From assembly GCF_001633165.1 (NCBI RefSeq), contig NZ_CP015418.1:1158501-1222500 (forward strand): a DNA stretch of 64,000 nucleotides, read 5' to 3'. Positions within the stretch are counted from its first letter, which is position 1; each line of letters starts with the position of its first letter. Position numbers and translations under genes: made by a program. The DNA is from Rhodovulum sulfidophilum DSM 1374 (lineage in GTDB: Bacteria; Pseudomonadota; Alphaproteobacteria; Rhodobacterales; Rhodobacteraceae). This document shows positions 26,933 through 35,939 of this stretch, piece after piece. Under the pieces are notes generated by a model, which worked only from the letters and a program-made list of their open reading frames with translations, was not told where the DNA came from and did no database searches.

Positions 26933-27589
26933 ATGACCGACGAGAAGGACAAGCGCGCGGCGATCGTCGCGGCGTGCCGCAGCATGAATGCGCTCGGGCT
27001 GAACCAGGGGACGTCCGGCAATATCAGCGTCCGCCACGGGGCGGGGCTGCTGATCACGCCGAGCTCGATCCCCTATGACGTGCTGGCGCCGGAGGACATC
27101 GTCTTCATGGAGATGGACGGCACCGCCCATGGCGCGCGCAGGCCGTCCTCGGAATGGCGCTTCCATCTCGATATCCTGCGCAGCCGCACCGATCTCAATG
27201 CGGTGGTGCATGCCCATGCCCCCTATTGCACGATGCTGGCCATTTTGCACAAGCCGATCCCGGCGGTGCATTACATGGTGGCGGCGGCGGGCGGCGGCGA
27301 TATCCGCTGCGCGCCCTATGCGACCTTCGGGACCCAGGCGCTGTCCGATCTGGTGCTGGAGGCGCTTGAGGAGCGCAAGGCCTGCCTGATGGCGCATCAC
27401 GGCATGATCGCGGCCGAGGCCGGTCTCGACAAGGCGATGTGGCTGGCCGTGGAGGTCGAGGCCCTGGCCCGGCAGTATCACGGCGCGCTCGCGATCGGGA
27501 CCCCGCCGCTGCTGAGCGAGACCGAGCTGGCCGAGGCGATTGCGCAATTCACCGGCGGCTATGGTCAGGGCAACCCGACGGCGACGTGA
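26933..27589 (+). CDS. Class II aldolase/adducin family protein (FucA-like)
   Basis: 218 residues with the Zn-dependent class II aldolase motifs: LNQGTSGNISVRHGAG, TPSSIPYDVL, the probable catalytic Glu in PSSEWRFHLDI, Zn ligands in VVHAHAPYCTML, and a further His in LMAHHGMIAAE. Closest to L-fuculose-phosphate aldolases, which split a sugar phosphate into dihydroxyacetone phosphate and an aldehyde. Start follows CAGGAGGGCGGG. It is 27 bp after the Lrp gene on the same strand, so the two may be cotranscribed. Actual substrate unknown. Confidence 0.85.
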   Translation: MTDEKDKRAAIVAACRSMNALGLNQGTSGNISVRHGAGLLITPSSIPYDVLAPEDIVFMEMDGTAHGARRPSSEWRFHLDILRSRTDLNAVVHAHAPYCTMLAILHKPIPAVHYMVAAAGGGDIRCAPYATFGTQALSDLVLEALEERKACLMAHHGMIAAEAGLDKAMWLAVEVEALARQYHGALAIGTPPLLSETELAEAIAQFTGGYGQGNPTAT

Positions 27590-27839
27590 TCTCGCGGCAG
27601 CTGTCGGGGGCGCATCCCTGTCCCCCGGCCCGTCTGACGCCGCCATGCCCGCCGGTTTTCGCACAAGGCATTGGCGGGTGTGAGGGGCGCGCAGATCGAG
27701 GCCGATGATGCGACAAGCTCTCCTCGTTCCGGTGCGGGTTCCGGCAAGGACCGCAACCGATCCTTCGGGACGAGGGCGGGAGGCCGGTGCCGGGAGCGTC
27801 TTTGTCGCGTTGCCTTTGCGGCGAGTCGCGGGGCCTGTG

Positions 27840-29867
27840 TCACAGGCTGATCCGGAACCGCGCGAAACCGTCGGGGCTTGTGCCCGCCGGGTCCGGTGCC
27901 AGCCGTTCGACCGCGCCCAGATGGCGGCGCGCGGCGGGGCCGGTATCGAACAGCACGGTGGTGCCCGGCAGATCGGCGAACCGCCAGGTGGGGACGGTCC
28001 GCGGCGCCACGCTGCCCCGCCTGGCGATATAGCGCAGGATCACGTCGCGATTGGTGACGGGTGCTTCGAGGATCACGGCATCGGGGCCGGTGCCCGGAAA
28101 CCCGCCGCCGCCGGCGGCGCGAAAGCTGTTGGTGGCAATCACGAATTCCATGCCGTCCGTGACCGCACGGCCGTTCCAGGAAAGATCGGCGATGCGCGAG
28201 GCATGCGGGTTCAGCAAGCGGCCATGGGGGCCGTAGCGCGGCGGCTGGCTGGGATCGATCCGGTATTCCAGCCCGTCGATCACGTCGAAATTGTAGCAGG
28301 GGAAGTCGGGGTCGAGCAGAAGCTGGTCGGTCGCGCCGGGCCGGATGCGGTTGAAGATCCCGGCGGATCGCTCGAGCCAGCCGCGCAACTCCGCCCCGCT
28401 GACCCGCACCGCCCGGACCATGTTGGGATAGAGATAGAGATCGGCGACATTGCGGATCGCGATATCGCCCGCGGGGACGTCGGTGTAATAGTCGGGGCCG
28501 CCATGGCCGCCGGCCTTGAACGGCGCCGCCGCCGACAGCAGTGGCAGGCCCTCATGGCGGGTGCTCTTCAGCTTTCGGGCGACATACCAGCGCTGGGCAT
28601 CGGCGACGATCTTGACCGAGGCGTTCTCGGCCACCAGCGCGAAATAGCTGTGCAGGGGGATCTCGGTCCGGCCGACCGGGCGGCGGGTATAGGCCAGTGT
28701 CTCGGCATGGGCGCGGGCGGCGGCGCTCAGAACGGCGGGATCGCTGCCCACCAGGGGCTCGGCGCTGCGGTCGCTCCGGCGGGTGGCGATGGCGTGGATC
28801 GAGCTGCGATGCTCGGCCACGCGCCAGCCTGTTGCCGCGCGTTCGAGAAGCAGGTCGATCACGCCGAGATGCGAGCCCCAGAAGCCGGGCATCACCGTGG
28901 GCTTGCCGTGAATCGATCCGGTCTCGGTATCGACACCGGCGATGCCCGCGAAATCCGGGCCGGGAAGGGCCTGATGCTGATGCCCGCTCAGGATCGCGTC
29001 GATCCCCTCGATCCGGGCCAGCGGCAGGCAGGCATTCTCCTGGCGGGCGACATGCGTGGGCTCGCCGATGCCCGAATGGGCCAGCGCGACCACCAGATCG
29101 GCGCCGTCGCGCCGCATCCGCGGCACCAGCTCGCGAGCGGCAGAGACGATGTCGCCGCCCTCGGCCCGGCCCTCCAGATGCCTGCGGTCCCAGATCGCGA
29201 TCTGCGGCGGCAGAAAGCCGATCACCCCGATCCGAAGCCGGTGCCTGCGGCCCGCGCCATCGGTCACGCTGCGGTCGAGCAGGGCATGACGCGGCAGGCG
29301 GGTCAGCCCGGGCGGGGCCAGCGGGCCGGGCAGCAGATTGGCGGAGACCACCGGAAACCGCGCCCCGGCGATCGCGTTCAGCAGAAAGTCGAGCCCGTAG
29401 TTGAAATCGTGATTGCCGAGCGTCGCGGCATCGTAGCCGATCGCGTTCATGGCCGCGATCGCGGGGTGCAGCTCGCCCGGCCGCAGACCGCGCTCATGGG
29501 CGATGTAATCGCCCATCGGGTTGCCTTGCAGGAAATCGCCATTGTCGAACAGAAGCGCATTGGCGACGTCGCGGCGCAGCGCTGCGATCAGGGTGGCGGT
29601 GCGCGCCAGACCGGCCGTGTCGATGGGCCTGTCCGTATAGTAATCATAGGGAAAGATGTGCACATGCAGGTCGGATGTCTCCAGCAGCCGCAGATGCACG
29701 CGATCGGCGGCGGGAGGGACGGAAAAGGGGTGCGGCGCGATCAAGGAGGCCCCTGCATGTAGGCCGACCGGTCGCCGGGCGCGGAGATGCGAGGCGACGC
29801 CGGAATGGCCGTGTCCGCGGCCGGCCGGGCATATGGCTTTGACACGGGGACGGAATGCAACCATCAC
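27840..29867 (-). CDS. cpdB: 2',3'-cyclic-nucleotide 2'-phosphodiesterase/3'-nucleotidase (CpdB-like)
   Basis: Up to 675 residues. N-terminal metallophosphatase domain with metal-ligand motifs TSDLHVHIFPYDYY, FDNGDFLQGNPMGDY, LGNHDFNYGLDF and GHQHQALPG; C-terminal 5'-nucleotidase domain with AAAPFKAGGHGGPDYYT, VADLYLYPNMV and FRAAGGGGFPG. It releases phosphate and nucleosides from 2',3'-cyclic and 3' nucleotides. The first 41 residues look non-conserved and lack a signal peptide; an in-frame TTG at 29744 is a plausible true start. Many alphaproteobacterial members also lack a signal, so location is uncertain. Confidence 0.85.
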   Translation of the reverse strand: MMVAFRPRVKAICPAGRGHGHSGVASHLRARRPVGLHAGASLIAPHPFSVPPAADRVHLRLLETSDLHVHIFPYDYYTDRPIDTAGLARTATLIAALRRDVANALLFDNGDFLQGNPMGDYIAHERGLRPGELHPAIAAMNAIGYDAATLGNHDFNYGLDFLLNAIAGARFPVVSANLLPGPLAPPGLTRLPRHALLDRSVTDGAGRRHRLRIGVIGFLPPQIAIWDRRHLEGRAEGGDIVSAARELVPRMRRDGADLVVALAHSGIGEPTHVARQENACLPLARIEGIDAILSGHQHQALPGPDFAGIAGVDTETGSIHGKPTVMPGFWGSHLGVIDLLLERAATGWRVAEHRSSIHAIATRRSDRSAEPLVGSDPAVLSAAARAHAETLAYTRRPVGRTEIPLHSYFALVAENASVKIVADAQRWYVARKLKSTRHEGLPLLSAAAPFKAGGHGGPDYYTDVPAGDIAIRNVADLYLYPNMVRAVRVSGAELRGWLERSAGIFNRIRPGATDQLLLDPDFPCYNFDVIDGLEYRIDPSQPPRYGPHGRLLNPHASRIADLSWNGRAVTDGMEFVIATNSFRAAGGGGFPGTGPDAVILEAPVTNRDVILRYIARRGSVAPRTVPTWRFADLPGTTVLFDTGPAARRHLGAVERLAPDPAGTSPDGFARFRISL

Positions 29868-29995
29868 CGGCCTGAGACATTATAGGGTTCGCGGATGCGT
29901 GGCGAGACAGAATTCACGCGATGCGGTCGTGACGTGCCCAAGGTTCGCGCGGCGGTCCGGCCCGGCTTGTGTCCGACCGCAATGAAGGAGCGTGC

Positions 29996-30946
29996 ATGCG
30001 TCTTGCCGAACGGGTGACATTCGGAGGTGGCGGGCTCGACCGCGCCGCCCATCGGCGGGGCGATGCCGCCTGGCTTGCCGAGGCCTGGGCCGGGGCGCAG
30101 GTTCTGCCGCTCTGGCGGGGCAAGCCGCTTTTCGGCGCGGAGGGGCTGGGCTGGGTGGCCTCGGCGCATCCGCTTCTGGCCGGGCGGAGCGCGGAGGCGG
30201 TCTTTCTGGGGCTGTCCGGCGGCCGCCCGAAATTCGCGATCGAGCTGTCTGACTGGGTGCCCGCCGAGATGCCCGAGACGCTGGGCCAATTCCGCGATCC
30301 GTCCGAACAGCGCCATCCCGACCTGCCCGGGGATCTGAGTTTCCGCGAGCTGCGGCGCGAGATGACCCGGCTTGTGCCGGTCGAGGCCGAACTGGCCGCC
30401 ACCGCCAAGGGCCTGTTCGACTGGCATCGCGGCCATGGCTTCTGCGCGCGCTGCGGCCAGCCGAGCCGGCCTGCCGAGGCGGGCTGGCAGCGGCGCTGTC
30501 CGGGCTGCGGCGCGCCGCATTTCCCGCGCACCGATCCGGTGGTCATCATGCTGGTACGGCGCGGCAATGCGGTGTTGCTGGGGCGCGCTCCGGGCTGGGC
30601 CGAGGGCATGTTCTCGCTGCTGGCGGGCTTTGTCGAACCGGGCGAGACGGTCGAGGCGGCGGTGCGACGCGAAGTGGCGGAGGAAACCGGTGTCAGGGTC
30701 GGGCAGGTGGGCTATCTTGCCAGCCAGCCCTGGCCGTTTCCCGCTTCGCTGATGCTGGGTTGCTGGGCCGAGGCCGAGACTGACCGGATCACGCCCGACC
30801 CGGCCGAGATCGAGGAGGCCCGCTGGGTCGGCCGCGAGGACATGCTGGCGGTGCTGGCGGGCGAACGGACCGACATGCAGCCGCCGCGGCCGGGGGCGAT
30901 TGCCGGTTTCCTGATCCGGATGTGGCTGGCCGACCGGCTGGACTGA
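29996..30946 (+). CDS. nudC: NADH pyrophosphatase / NAD-decapping NUDIX hydrolase
   Basis: 316 residues. A Zn-ribbon (CARCGQPS ... CPGCG) precedes the NUDIX domain; the NUDIX box GFVEPGETVEAAVRREVAEE is complete, and the NADH-specific SQPWPFPASLM motif follows it. The enzyme splits NADH to NMNH and AMP and can remove NAD caps from RNA. ATG 29996 follows GAAGGAG at correct spacing. It is 31 bp upstream of the SRPBCC gene, likely the same transcript. Confidence 0.94.
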   Translation: MRLAERVTFGGGGLDRAAHRRGDAAWLAEAWAGAQVLPLWRGKPLFGAEGLGWVASAHPLLAGRSAEAVFLGLSGGRPKFAIELSDWVPAEMPETLGQFRDPSEQRHPDLPGDLSFRELRREMTRLVPVEAELAATAKGLFDWHRGHGFCARCGQPSRPAEAGWQRRCPGCGAPHFPRTDPVVIMLVRRGNAVLLGRAPGWAEGMFSLLAGFVEPGETVEAAVRREVAEETGVRVGQVGYLASQPWPFPASLMLGCWAEAETDRITPDPAEIEEARWVGREDMLAVLAGERTDMQPPRPGAIAGFLIRMWLADRLD

Positions 30947-30977
30947 GCCAAGGAGCGCGCGAAGGGGGCGCCAGCAG

Positions 30978-31442
30978 ATGATACTGACCTGCCAGGAAGA
31001 TATTTCGGCGCCGATCGAGCGGGTGTTTTCCCGCCTGACGGATTTCACCCGATTCGAGCGGGCCATCGAGACCCGCGGCGGCGATGTCACCCGCCATGCG
31101 GGGCCGCCCGATACGCCCGCGCCCGGCATGGCCTGGACGATCCGGCTGCATTTTCATGGGGCGCATCGCGAGATCGAGGCCGAGCTGACAGATTACGCGC
31201 CGCCCTCGGCGATGTGTCTGGGCGCGGCGTCGAGCGGGCTTGGCGCCGAGGGGCGCATCGAGCTTGCGGCTCTGGCCGAGGAGCTGACCCGGCTGAGCGT
31301 CGCCATCGATCTTGGTCCGAAGACGCTGGGCGGGCGGGTGCTGATGCAGACGCTGAAACTTGCCCGCGGCAAGCTGGCCGAGGAGATGGAGGCCGGGCTG
31401 GCCCGGTTCGCCCGGCGGATCGAGGCCGAGGCGGCGGGCTGA
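30978..31442 (+). CDS. SRPBCC (START-like) family protein
   Basis: 154 residues starting MILTCQEDISAPIERVFSRLTDF, the usual opening of START/Bet v1-like proteins, with an aromatic and hydrophobic core (WTIRLHFHGAHREIEAEL) and a long C-terminal helix (LKLARGKLAEEMEAGLARF). Such proteins bind hydrophobic ligands. Ligand and pathway unknown. It follows nudC closely and converges on rpsU across a hairpin. Confidence 0.7.
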   Translation: MILTCQEDISAPIERVFSRLTDFTRFERAIETRGGDVTRHAGPPDTPAPGMAWTIRLHFHGAHREIEAELTDYAPPSAMCLGAASSGLGAEGRIELAALAEELTRLSVAIDLGPKTLGGRVLMQTLKLARGKLAEEMEAGLARFARRIEAEAAG

Positions 31443-31463
31443 GCGTACTGCCGGAAACAACAA

Positions 31464-31487
31464 ACCCCCGGGCAGGGCCTCGGGGGT
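31464..31487 (-). terminator. Terminator of rpsU (minus strand)
   Basis: ACCCCCG/CGGGGGT 7-bp stem with a 10-nt loop; read on the minus strand the stem is followed by TTTGTTGTTT, a good T-tract. It lies 45 bp beyond the rpsU stop and could also end the SRPBCC transcript. Confidence 0.7.
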
Positions 31488-31531
31488 CGTCGCACTGGGG
31501 CCGAAACCCCGGTTCGCCATTGCCGACGGTC

Positions 31532-31738
31532 TTAAAGGAGACCTTCGCGCTGGGCCTTCTTCCGCGCCAGTTTGCGCGCACGGCGGACGGCTTCCGCCTT
31601 CTCGCGCGCTTTCTTCTCGGACGGTTTCTCGAAATGCTGCTTGAGCTTCATCTCGCGGAACACGCCTTCGCGCTGAAGTTTCTTCTTCAGAGCCCGAAGC
31701 GCCTGGTCGACATTGTTGTCGCGAACGCTGACCTGCAT
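31532..31738 (-). CDS. rpsU: 30S ribosomal protein S21
   Basis: 68 residues, very basic, starting [20 protein letters not shown] and ending in a Lys/Arg/Ala-rich helix ([20 protein letters not shown]). S21 joins the 30S subunit platform near the 3' end of 16S rRNA and helps initiation. GTGGTGA-type ribosome site upstream. Monocistronic, divergent from the COQ9 gene and with its own terminator. Confidence 0.97.
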   Translation of the reverse strand: MQVSVRDNNVDQALRALKKKLQREGVFREMKLKQHFEKPSEKKAREKAEAVRRARKLARKKAQREGLL

Positions 31739-31848
31739 GTGGTTGTCACCACCTTTCTTGCTAGAGTTTCCGAATTCTGCAGGAAGCGGCCGTATAGCAA
31801 AACCGGGCGAACTTGTCTATAGAGGGGCCGTCGAAAGGAGGCCCCAGC

Positions 31849-32568
31849 ATGACCGACACGCCCCGAGGCATGGATAGCATCACCCAGGAGCTTCTGGATG
31901 CCGCTTTGATTCACGTTCCGTTCGACGGCTGGAGCGAGGCCGCCTTTCGCGCCGCGGTCGCCGATTCCGGCGTCGATCCGGCGCTGGCGAGGGCCGCCTG
32001 TCCGCGCGGCGCGGCCGATCTGGCGGTGGCCTTCCACCTGCGCGGCGATGACGAGATGGTGCGCCGGCTGGCCGAGACCGATCTTTCCGAGATGCGCTTT
32101 CGCGACCGGGTGGCGCTGGCGGTGCGCTACCGGCTGGACGCCGTCGATGACAAGGAGGCGGTGCGCCGGGGCGCCACGCTCTTTGCGCTGCCGCTCTATG
32201 CCGCCGAGGGCTCGCGTCTCGTCTGGGGCACCGCCGACCGGATCTGGACCGCGCTGGGCGACAGTTCGGAGGATGTGAACTGGTACACCAAGCGGGCCTC
32301 GCTGGCGGCGGTCTATGGCGCGACCGTGCTGTACTGGCTGGGCGACGAAAGCCCCGACCATGCCGAGACAAGCGCCTTCCTCGATCGCCGGATCGGCGAT
32401 GTGATGCAGGTCGAGAAGGTCAAGGCGCAGGTCAACAAGTCGCCGCTGCTCAAGCCCTTCATGCTGGGGCCGAACTGGCTTGCCCGCCAGATCCGCCCGC
32501 CGCAGGGACCGAAGCGCAAGGGCGGGCTGCCCGGTGCGCTGAATGCGCGCATGACGGTGCGCACATGA
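31849..32568 (+). CDS. COQ9 family protein (ubiquinone biosynthesis)
   Basis: 239 residues. COQ9-type helices are visible: ITQELLDAALIHVPFDGWSE, EAAFRAAVADSGVDPALARA and FLDRRIGDVMQVEK. COQ9 binds lipids and supports the COQ7/UbiF hydroxylation step. ATG 31849 follows a strong AAAGGAGG site. Its last codons overlap the start of the quinone oxidoreductase gene by 4 bp (ATGA), so the pair is coupled. Role is from family knowledge. Confidence 0.85.
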   Translation: MTDTPRGMDSITQELLDAALIHVPFDGWSEAAFRAAVADSGVDPALARAACPRGAADLAVAFHLRGDDEMVRRLAETDLSEMRFRDRVALAVRYRLDAVDDKEAVRRGATLFALPLYAAEGSRLVWGTADRIWTALGDSSEDVNWYTKRASLAAVYGATVLYWLGDESPDHAETSAFLDRRIGDVMQVEKVKAQVNKSPLLKPFMLGPNWLARQIRPPQGPKRKGGLPGALNARMTVRT

Positions 32569-33554
32569 CGCTGCCTCAGGTCATGCGGGCGATCGAGATC
32601 GCCGAGCCCGGCGGCCCCGAGATGCTGCGCCCGACCGAGCGCCCGGTGCCGGTGCCGCAGCCGGGCGAGGTGCTGATCCGGCTGGCCTATGCCGGGGTCA
32701 ACCGGCCCGATGCGCTGCAGCGCGCGGGCTCCTACGCGCCGCCGCCGCAGGCCTCGGACCTGCCCGGGCTCGAAGGCGCGGGCGAGGTCGTGGCGCTGGG
32801 CGAGGGGGTGACGGGGCTCAAACCGGGCGATCAGGTCTGCGCGCTGCTGCCGGGCGGCGGCTATGCCGATTACGTCACCGCGCCCGCCGCCCATGCGCTG
32901 CCCGTGCCCGAGGGGATGGGGCTGAAACAGGCCGCCTGCCTGCCCGAGACCTTCTTCACCGTCTGGTCGAATGTCTTCATGCGCGGCGGGCTGACGGCGG
33001 GCGAGCGGTTCCTCGTCCATGGCGGCTCGTCCGGGATAGGCACCACCGCGATCCAGCTTGCCTCGGCCTTCGGGGCCCGGGTCTTCGCCACCGCCGGTAC
33101 TCCGGCGAAATGCGCGGCCTGCCGGGCGCTTGGCGCGGACCGGGCGATCGACTACCGGTCCGAGGATTTCGTCGATGTGCTGAAGGCCGAGGGCGGGGCC
33201 GACCTGATTCTCGACATGGTGGGGGGCGACTATCTGCCGCGCAACGTGCGGGCGCTGGCCGACGAGGGCCGTCTGGTGCAGATCGCCTTCCTGCAGGGGC
33301 CCAAGGTGACGCTGAACTTCGCCCATGTGATGATGCGTCGGCTGACCATCACCGGTTCGACCCTGCGCCCGCAATCGGACCTTGCCAAGGCGCGGATCGC
33401 CGCCGAACTGCGCGAAAAGGTCTGGCCGCTGCTGGCGTCGGGCCGCGTCGCCCCGGTGATGGACAGCGAATTCGACCTTACCGAGGCCGCGCGGGCCCAT
33501 GCCCGGATGGAGCAGGGCGCCCATATCGGCAAGATCGTCCTGAAGGTCGCCTGA
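32565..33554 (+). CDS. NAD(P)H-quinone oxidoreductase, zeta-crystallin/QOR-like MDR family
   Basis: 329 residues of the medium-chain dehydrogenase/reductase fold without zinc ligands. N-terminal GroES-like half (MRAIEIAEPGGPEMLRP, LPGLEGAGEVVALGEGV) and a NADP-binding half with VHGGSSGIGTTAIQLASAFG. Family members reduce quinones or enones using NADPH. It overlaps the COQ9 gene by 4 bp, fitting a link to quinone metabolism, though detoxification is equally possible. Confidence 0.87.
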   Translation: MTLPQVMRAIEIAEPGGPEMLRPTERPVPVPQPGEVLIRLAYAGVNRPDALQRAGSYAPPPQASDLPGLEGAGEVVALGEGVTGLKPGDQVCALLPGGGYADYVTAPAAHALPVPEGMGLKQAACLPETFFTVWSNVFMRGGLTAGERFLVHGGSSGIGTTAIQLASAFGARVFATAGTPAKCAACRALGADRAIDYRSEDFVDVLKAEGGADLILDMVGGDYLPRNVRALADEGRLVQIAFLQGPKVTLNFAHVMMRRLTITGSTLRPQSDLAKARIAAELREKVWPLLASGRVAPVMDSEFDLTEAARAHARMEQGAHIGKIVLKVA

Positions 33555-33695
33555 GGTCGCCGGCACAGATCGCGACACCGACCGCGGCGCGCGCCGCCGA
33601 CGTGAAGCCCTGTCGAGAAACCGGACCGGCGTCGTCCTGTGCCGTCGGCGCGCGGCCAGGCCGCTTCCTCTGCGGCGTGGCCTGGACCCGGCGTG

Positions 33696-34337
33696 TCAGC
33701 GCGGCGGCGGCATCAGCGCATCGCGCAGCTCGCAATCCTCGACCGTGTCGGGCGCGCAAGGCCGGGGTCTGAGCGCCTTTGTCAGGCAGATCCGGACCTC
33801 CCGGATGCGTCCGGCCTTGCAGGTCACGGTCAGCATGTCGGGCAGAAGGCCGGGATTGGCCTGCAGGAACGCCTCTTCCACCACCCCGGCCGGAAGCCTG
33901 ACCGGGGCGGTCAGCTTGCCGAAGGCCGCAGGGCGCGCCACCGCCTCATAGGCCCGGCGTGCCGCCGCGGCATAGTCGCCCGCCGAAAGCCCCGAGCAGC
34001 GACCGTGCTTCTTCCATTGATGCCAGGCCGCGCGGGGGCTGCCGGTCAGTTCGGCCAGGCGCGCGATCTGGCTGCGCGAGGGATCGGCCTCCGTGCTGTG
34101 GCAATAGCTTGGCCAGCCGCGTTCATATTGCGGCCAGAGCCCGTGCAGAACCCAGCCCGCGCCGCCGCCCGGGGCGCAATGCGGGCTTTGCCGCGCTGCG
34201 CCCCGGGGTGCCTCCCCGGCCGCGCACCAGCTTGGCGCCCAGCTCAGCGACAGCAGGTAATAATCGAAACGCCCGGCCACGTCCTCCTCGGCGCAGGCCA
34301 GGGTCGCAGACAGGAGCAGTATCGCCAGACAGCGCAT
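33696..34337 (-). CDS. Ribonuclease T2 family protein, secreted
   Basis: 213 residues from ATG 34337, with a signal peptide MRCLAILLLSATLACAEED. T2 signatures: LSLSWAPSWC, first active-site segment WVLHGLWPQYERGWP, and second segment WHQWKKHGRCSGL. The family usually has Glu where this protein has Gln (HEWxKHG versus HQWKKHG), so catalytic strength is uncertain. Six or more Cys suggest disulfides and periplasmic location. The longer in-frame extension upstream is not T2-like. Divergent from trcR. Confidence 0.85.
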   Translation of the reverse strand: MRCLAILLLSATLACAEEDVAGRFDYYLLSLSWAPSWCAAGEAPRGAARQSPHCAPGGGAGWVLHGLWPQYERGWPSYCHSTEADPSRSQIARLAELTGSPRAAWHQWKKHGRCSGLSAGDYAAAARRAYEAVARPAAFGKLTAPVRLPAGVVEEAFLQANPGLLPDMLTVTCKAGRIREVRICLTKALRPRPCAPDTVEDCELRDALMPPPR

Positions 34338-34467
34338 TTTCTCTTTTCTCCGGGCGCGTCGGCCACTATATACGCTCAAACTTCCCCGAAAACGAGGAAC
34401 CGCGCCAATCCGGCGCAGCCGTTTCCCGGCCCGGGGAGCGCTATCGTCGCACGAGAGGAGAAGGCCG

Positions 34468-35229
34468 ATGAACAAACCGATCATGGCCAAGGCCACCGCC
34501 GTCTGGCTGGTCGACAATACGACGCTGAGCTTCCGGCAGATCGCCGATTTCTGCGGCCTGCACGAGCTCGAGGTGCAGGGTATCGCCGATGGCGACGTGG
34601 CGGCCGGCGTGCGCGGCTTCGACCCGGTCGCGAACAGCCAGCTCGACCAGTCGGAAATCGACAAGGCCGAGAAGGACCCGCTTTACAAGCTGCGGCTCAA
34701 GTTCAACCCGGCCGCGGTCGGCGAGGAAAAGCGCCGCGGCCCGCGCTACACGCCGCTGTCCAAGCGGCAGGACCGTCCGGCCTCGATCCTGTGGCTGGTG
34801 AAGTTCCACCCCGAGCTCAGCGACGGCCAGATCGCCAAGCTGGTCGGCACCACCAAGCCGACGATCCAGTCGATCCGCGAGCGCACCCACTGGAACATCT
34901 CGAACATCCAGCCGATCGATCCGGTTGCGTTGGGCCTCTGCAAGCAGTCCGAGCTTGACGCGGCGGTGCAGAAGGCCGCCCGCAAACGGGCCGCCGAGGG
35001 CGATCTGATGACCGATGACGAGCGCCGCAAGCTGGTCTCGACCGAGCAGTCGCTGGAAATGGGCACCGAGGCGCGGCTGCCGACCGCGATTTCCGGGCTC
35101 GAGACCTTCTCGCTCACGCGTCCGGAGCCCGAGGAGGAAGAGGACCGCTCGGTGCCGGATGCCGACAGCTTCTTCAACCTGCCCGATCACGACGAGGACG
35201 AGGAAGAGGACGACGATCCGCGCCGCTGA
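34468..35229 (+). CDS. trcR: Cell cycle transcriptional regulator TrcR (DUF1013)
   Basis: 253 residues, starting MNKPIMAKATAVWLVDNTTL. Typical DUF1013 segments follow: LSFRQIADFCGLHELEVQGI, SKRQDRPASILWLVKFHPEL, a helix-turn-helix-like SDGQIAKLVGTTKPTIQSIR and RTHWNISNIQP. The C-terminus is a very acidic tail (DHDEDEEEDDD). Widely conserved in alphaproteobacteria and annotated as a cell-cycle-linked regulator. AGAGGAGAAGG precedes ATG. Confidence 0.92.
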   Translation: MNKPIMAKATAVWLVDNTTLSFRQIADFCGLHELEVQGIADGDVAAGVRGFDPVANSQLDQSEIDKAEKDPLYKLRLKFNPAAVGEEKRRGPRYTPLSKRQDRPASILWLVKFHPELSDGQIAKLVGTTKPTIQSIRERTHWNISNIQPIDPVALGLCKQSELDAAVQKAARKRAAEGDLMTDDERRKLVSTEQSLEMGTEARLPTAISGLETFSLTRPEPEEEEDRSVPDADSFFNLPDHDEDEEEDDDPRR

Positions 35230-35249
35230 GCCGGAGCGCTGGCATGAAA

Positions 35250-35279
35250 ACGGGCGGCGCCGCATCGCGGGCCGCCCGT
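35250..35279. terminator. Bidirectional terminator between trcR and the cytochrome cy-like gene
   Basis: Perfect 9-bp stem ACGGGCGGC/GCCGCCCGT with a 12-nt loop, flanked by GAAAA on the left and TTCGCGTTT on the right, between two converging stops (35229 and 35311). Confidence 0.75.
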
Positions 35280-35310
35280 TCGCGTTTGAAGGCGTCCGGC
35301 CGGGGCCGGC

Positions 35311-35817
35311 CTACTCGACGACCGACTCGAGATAGGCGATCACATTGGCACGGTCCTGCGGGTCCTTGAGCCCGGCGAAGGTCATCGCGGTGCCCGGGAC
35401 CACATCGCGCGGCGAGGTGATGAAGGCGTTGATGCGTTCGGCCGTCCAGCTGCCCTCGAGCCCGGCGAAGGCATCGGAATAAGAGAAGCCTTCGGCGCTA
35501 TGGACCGGGCGCCCGACCACGCCGTAAAGCGACGGTCCGACGGCATTCGCGCCCTCTTCGACGCGGTGGCAGGACTTGCACTGGTTGAAGACGCGCTTGC
35601 CCGCGGCCGCATCGGCCTGGGCCATCCGCTCTTCGAAGGTCAGCTCCGGTTCCGGTTCGGCCGGGGTCGCGGGCTCTTCCTCGATCACCACATAGGCCGG
35701 TTGGTCCAGCCCGGGGTTGGAGAAATACAGCCCGCCGGCGCGGTCGACGAGCACGAACACCAAGAGAGCCCCAGAGGCCGAGCCCAGAAGCTTCGTGAAG
35801 CTCACCTTCTTCAGCAT
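35311..35817 (-). CDS. cycM: Membrane-anchored cytochrome c (cytochrome cy/CycM-like)
   Basis: 168 residues from ATG 35817. N-terminal uncleaved anchor (FTKLLGSASGALLVFVLVD), a Pro/Glu-rich flexible linker (EEEPATPAEPEPELTFEER), then a class I cytochrome domain with haem motif CKSCH, VGPSLYGVVGRP and a Met ligand in GTAMTFAGL. This architecture matches cytochrome cy of Rhodobacter and c552/CycM of Paracoccus, which link bc1 to the reaction centre or to oxidases without diffusing away. Whether its linker is long enough to reach the reaction centre is not known. Divergent from pheA. Confidence 0.85.
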   Translation of the reverse strand: MLKKVSFTKLLGSASGALLVFVLVDRAGGLYFSNPGLDQPAYVVIEEEPATPAEPEPELTFEERMAQADAAAGKRVFNQCKSCHRVEEGANAVGPSLYGVVGRPVHSAEGFSYSDAFAGLEGSWTAERINAFITSPRDVVPGTAMTFAGLKDPQDRANVIAYLESVVE

Positions 35818-35939
35818 TAGAATATTCCCATGTTTTCCCGGGGACGTTCCTATGTGCTTCCCCTCAGTCTTGGCAAGCAGTATTCCCCGAAGGTATTGCA
35901 TGAGGATTAAGTCATCCGGTCCAGGGAAACAGTCGTTCA

